DNA of 8,482 bases from positions 1 to 8,482 of the forward strand of contig CAMYIQ010000274.1 of assembly GCA_947258465.1 (NCBI GenBank). Reading direction: 5' to 3'. Below the pieces are notes generated by a model. That model did not search any database, was not told where the DNA came from, and was given only the letters and a program-made list of their open reading frames with translations. Shown piece by piece: positions 6,676-8,482 of this stretch. Every line of letters begins with the position of its first letter. Positions within the stretch are counted from its first letter, which is position 1. The position numbers were made by a program, and so were the translations under genes. This DNA comes from an uncultured Erythrobacter sp. Its GTDB lineage: Bacteria; Pseudomonadota; Alphaproteobacteria; Sphingomonadales; Sphingomonadaceae.

Positions 6676-6908
6676 TGCATAGCTACAAGCTCCGCGCCCG
6701 CGATGATCACAATTCCGTGATTGAAGAGATCGACTTCGAATGTCTCTCGATTGCCGGAGCTTTGGACAAGGCCAAGGCCATGGTCGAAGCCGGACACGCC
6801 GATCTCTACGAAGATGGCGCTCCGATCTGTTCGATGGAACTGGTGGCGGAAACGGGCGTGTGGCTGGTTGGTAAGCCTCGGCGAGCTGAACGCTTAACGA
6901 AATTATAG
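6675..6908 (+). CDS. Hypothetical 77-aa protein, translationally coupled
   Basis: I do not recognise this family. The ATG shares its A with the upstream stop codon (TGATG), so translation is probably coupled, and no separate strong ribosome binding site is needed. The protein is soluble and looks like a small alpha/beta domain: a first strand (YKLRARDD, 4-11), an acidic stretch, a helix SIAGALDKAKAMVEAGH (25-41), and then strands ADLYEDGAP (42-50) and CSMELVAETGVWLVG (52-66). Mixed sense-like composition and a clean stop at 6906-6908 support a real gene. The fold type recalls other short stress-associated proteins that place a residue-rich helix between strands, but no function can be assigned. 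It may act together with the lysine-rich protein encoded just before it. Confidence 0.72.
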   Translation: MHSYKLRARDDHNSVIEEIDFECLSIAGALDKAKAMVEAGHADLYEDGAPICSMELVAETGVWLVGKPRRAERLTKL

Positions 6909-6949
6909 CCGAGCGACCCTTAAATCGCGGGCAGTTTCCAGCTCTACGT

Positions 6950-6998
6950 CTGCTTTCGAATTCGCCGCATCGGCAGCTAAAAGGGGATCCGAAAGCAG
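6950..6998. repeat. 9-bp perfect inverted repeat, 31-nt spacer
   Basis: CTGCTTTCG at 6950-6958 is exactly matched by CGAAAGCAG at 6990-6998. It lies 41 nt after the stop of the 77-aa gene and could end that transcript, but no T-tract follows and the 31-nt spacer is long for an intrinsic terminator. The same half-site recurs nearby, so it may instead belong to a dispersed repeat. Confidence 0.5.
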
Positions 6999-7120
6999 CC
7001 GTGAACGTCCAAAATCAGGACGCCTTATCGACGGCGGCTGCTGGGCCGACTGCGGACATACCGCTTAATTCCCGCTACCGTGGAAAGCGGAAGTTGTGGG
7101 CTAAGCGATAAGTGCGCGCG

Positions 7121-7204
7121 AAAAAAGTTCTAGCCAACGCGAAGAGCAAGCGTGGAAAGATATTTCGGGATCGGCTCTCGGACCAGTTTCCCAACCGTTG
7201 GCTA
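7121..7204 (-). terminator. Structured 3' element and candidate terminator of the MBL-rhodanese gene
   Basis: TAGCCAACG (7131-7139) and CGTTGGCTA (7196-7204) form a perfect 9-bp stem enclosing 56 nt. Inside, CGaAGAGC (7140-7147) pairs with GCTCTCG (7174-7180) with one bulged A, so the whole can fold as a nested or branched structure. On the minus strand the outer stem is followed, after GAAC, by six T (complement of 7121-7126). The element starts 24 nt after the stop of the leftward gene. The large enclosed region is unusual for an intrinsic terminator, so a stable 3' UTR structure or small RNA is also possible. Confidence 0.42.
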
Positions 7205-7228
7205 CGCAGCGCCCATGAGACTAGCCCG

Positions 7229-8482
7229 CTAAGACGCGGCTTTCCAGGCCCCCATCGAACCCAGATACACATCGAGATGGTCGAACCCATGCGCATCAAG
7301 CCAGCCGGCGGCGACGGTCGCGCGCATGCCGCTCGCGCACATGAGCGTGTAACGCTGGCGGGGGTCGAGGTCTTTCCACTTCTCGTTCAGTTCGCCGACA
7401 TAGATGTGACGAGACCCTTCAATCGCTTGCGCCTGCCGCTCGTCAGCATCTCGCACGTCGAGCAAGGTCCAGTCGCCGGGCTTTTCCTGCAAGCGGCGTT
7501 CGACTTCTTTCGTCCCGATCATCGGGATCGAGCGCATGGTTTTCCCCGAGGCTGCGGCTGGAACCACACCGACATATCCCCCGACGATGTTGTCGAGTGC
7601 AATCCTCACCAGATGCTCCATTGCGGTTGATAGCTGGTCCTGCGACGAAGCCACCAGCGCGAGCTTTTCGCCTTCGCTAACGAACCATCCGGCAAAGGCC
7701 GGGATCATGCCGACCGGTAGGTTGATGCTGCCCGGAAGATGCCCCGCCGCATAGGCAAGTGGCTCGCGGACATCGATTACCCTGCCGGCATCGCAGGACG
7801 ATAGTTCGCCAAGGCTCATCGGTTGGGGTCGGAGCACGCGCGGTGCGGCCTCGCCGCCCACCAGGTTGAGATGTTCCATCAGCCGGAAATAGGGTGGTTG
7901 GTAATGGTTCTCGTTCACCTTGCGATCGATGAACGCGTCGCGATCCTCGATCTGGAGCATTGGGTTGTTGCGGCGCTCGTGACCGACCGTAGAAAACTCC
8001 CTGTCCGCCATACCCGATCCGCACACCGAACCGGCACCGTGTGCGGGATAAATAATTGCCTGGTCGCCAAGATCGCAGATCTTGTGAAGCGAGTCGAAGA
8101 GTAAGCTCGCGACCTCGCGCTTGCGATCGGGGTAGAAATCGGTTCGGCCAACATCGCCGACAAACAGCGCGTCGCCGGTGAAAACGCCGACTGCCTTGTC
8201 GGGATACTCGCTATCGAAGATGGCATAGGCGACGTGGTCGAAGGTATGGCCCGGAGTTTCGAGGACGCGGATCTCGAGTTGACCGATCGCGTGGCAGTCG
8301 CCTTCTCTCGTGGTCTTTGCGTATACCACCTCGCCGTCCGCGTTGGGGCCGTGGAACACTTCCGCCCCGGTCAGCTCTGCGAGTATGGGCGCACCGGAAA
8401 CCAGGTCTTCGTTGCGATGGGTCTCGAAGATATGGGTGATCCGCAGGCCTTCGTTTCGTGCCTTCTCGACATAGATTTCGCA
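7229..8482 (-). CDS. MBL-fold / double-rhodanese fusion, persulfide dioxygenase-sulfurtransferase type (5' end missing)
   Basis: The gene enters from the right edge, so the N-terminus (probably some 30-40 residues) is missing; 417 residues are present, counted from codon 8480-8482. Domain order is metallo-beta-lactamase fold (1 to about 200), a rhodanese-like domain (about 222-305) and a second rhodanese domain (about 320-417), the order known from Staphylococcus CstB. In the MBL part, H22 (ETHRNEDLVSG), H79 (TPGHT) and D104 (FTGDALFVGDVGRTD) correspond to the three iron ligands known from ETHE1-type persulfide dioxygenases; H148 (YPAHG) is also kept. The first rhodanese domain has no cysteine in its loop (LVASSQDQ) and should be inactive; the second has C382 in CASGMR and should carry persulfide. 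Likely role: oxidising persulfides to sulfite or thiosulfate in sulfide detoxification. An apparent ATG-like start near 8359 is really a GTG inside the domain. Confidence 0.9.
   Translation of the reverse strand, partial: CEIYVEKARNEGLRITHIFETHRNEDLVSGAPILAELTGAEVFHGPNADGEVVYAKTTREGDCHAIGQLEIRVLETPGHTFDHVAYAIFDSEYPDKAVGVFTGDALFVGDVGRTDFYPDRKREVASLLFDSLHKICDLGDQAIIYPAHGAGSVCGSGMADREFSTVGHERRNNPMLQIEDRDAFIDRKVNENHYQPPYFRLMEHLNLVGGEAAPRVLRPQPMSLGELSSCDAGRVIDVREPLAYAAGHLPGSINLPVGMIPAFAGWFVSEGEKLALVASSQDQLSTAMEHLVRIALDNIVGGYVGVVPAAASGKTMRSIPMIGTKEVERRLQEKPGDWTLLDVRDADERQAQAIEGSRHIYVGELNEKWKDLDPRQRYTLMCASGMRATVAAGWLDAHGFDHLDVYLGSMGAWKAAS

Larger units (their letters stand above)
6909..7228. other. 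Non-coding gap with several inverted repeats
   Basis: This 320-bp gap lies between two genes that converge on it. I see no credible gene; open frames here are short or are antisense to the MBL-rhodanese gene. It holds a 9-bp inverted repeat (6950-6998), a small hairpin CGTCC/GGACG with a 7-nt loop (7006-7022), CCGCTT (7061-7066) paired with AAGCGG (7085-7090), and a larger structured element (7121-7204). The repeated CTGCTTTCG-like half-sites look like a degenerate repeat family or decayed sequence. Confidence 0.6.

Noticed and set aside
7131..7204. A 74-nt stem-closed segment as a possible tRNA
   Set aside because: The closing stem is 9 bp rather than 7, there is no TTCRANNC T-loop or anticodon arm, and no CCA-type end.
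7112..7630. Plus-strand open frame of 172 codons across the gap and the end of the MBL-rhodanese gene
   Set aside because: Its bulk is antisense to the second rhodanese domain and it has no motif of its own.

Overview
The window looks like chromosomal DNA of a GC-rich alphaproteobacterium. A sphingomonad, for example a member of the Erythrobacteraceae, is my best guess from the protein style, the codon bias toward G/C in third positions, and the set of stress-type genes. No rRNA, tRNA, CRISPR array, insertion sequence or phage gene was seen.

Layout, left to right. Positions 1-279 hold no supportable gene. A fatty acid desaturase (280-1278, +) follows. After a 149-bp gap comes a tight five-gene run on the plus strand (1428-5624). 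It encodes a membrane-anchored SRPBCC/cyclase-like protein, a zinc-dependent alcohol (formaldehyde-dehydrogenase-like) dehydrogenase, a short-chain dehydrogenase, a flavodoxin-like NAD(P)H:FMN oxidoreductase, and a second, YghA-type short-chain dehydrogenase. Junctions are a 4-nt overlap, a 2-nt gap and two 43-nt gaps, so this is very probably one operon. It faces, convergently, a short MgtC/SapB membrane protein (5702-6199, -). Just upstream of the MgtC gene, on the same strand, is a possible frameshifted XapX-like mini-gene (about 6206-6353, -). A promoter region (6374-6408) then drives two small overlapping plus-strand genes: a lysine/glycine-rich protein usually labelled 'plasmid stabilization protein', and an unknown 77-aa protein. 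A 320-bp non-coding stretch with several inverted repeats separates these from a large metallo-beta-lactamase/rhodanese fusion (persulfide dioxygenase-sulfurtransferase type), which reads leftward and runs off the right edge.

How the genes may work together: the central operon has four oxidoreductases behind a lipid- or small-molecule-binding SRPBCC protein. That suggests detoxification of aldehydes, quinones or other reactive carbonyls. The small lysine-rich protein, MgtC and the desaturase would fit a stress or envelope-homeostasis setting. Possible EcfG-type (general stress sigma factor) sites lie before the operon and before the small-gene pair, but neither matches the consensus perfectly. 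The sulfur-handling fusion protein is probably an independent unit. No clear new defence or mobile system is visible. The most interesting points are the organisation of the redox operon, the altered metal motif of the MBL-rhodanese protein, the broken XapX-like frame, and the structured 3' element at 7121-7204.
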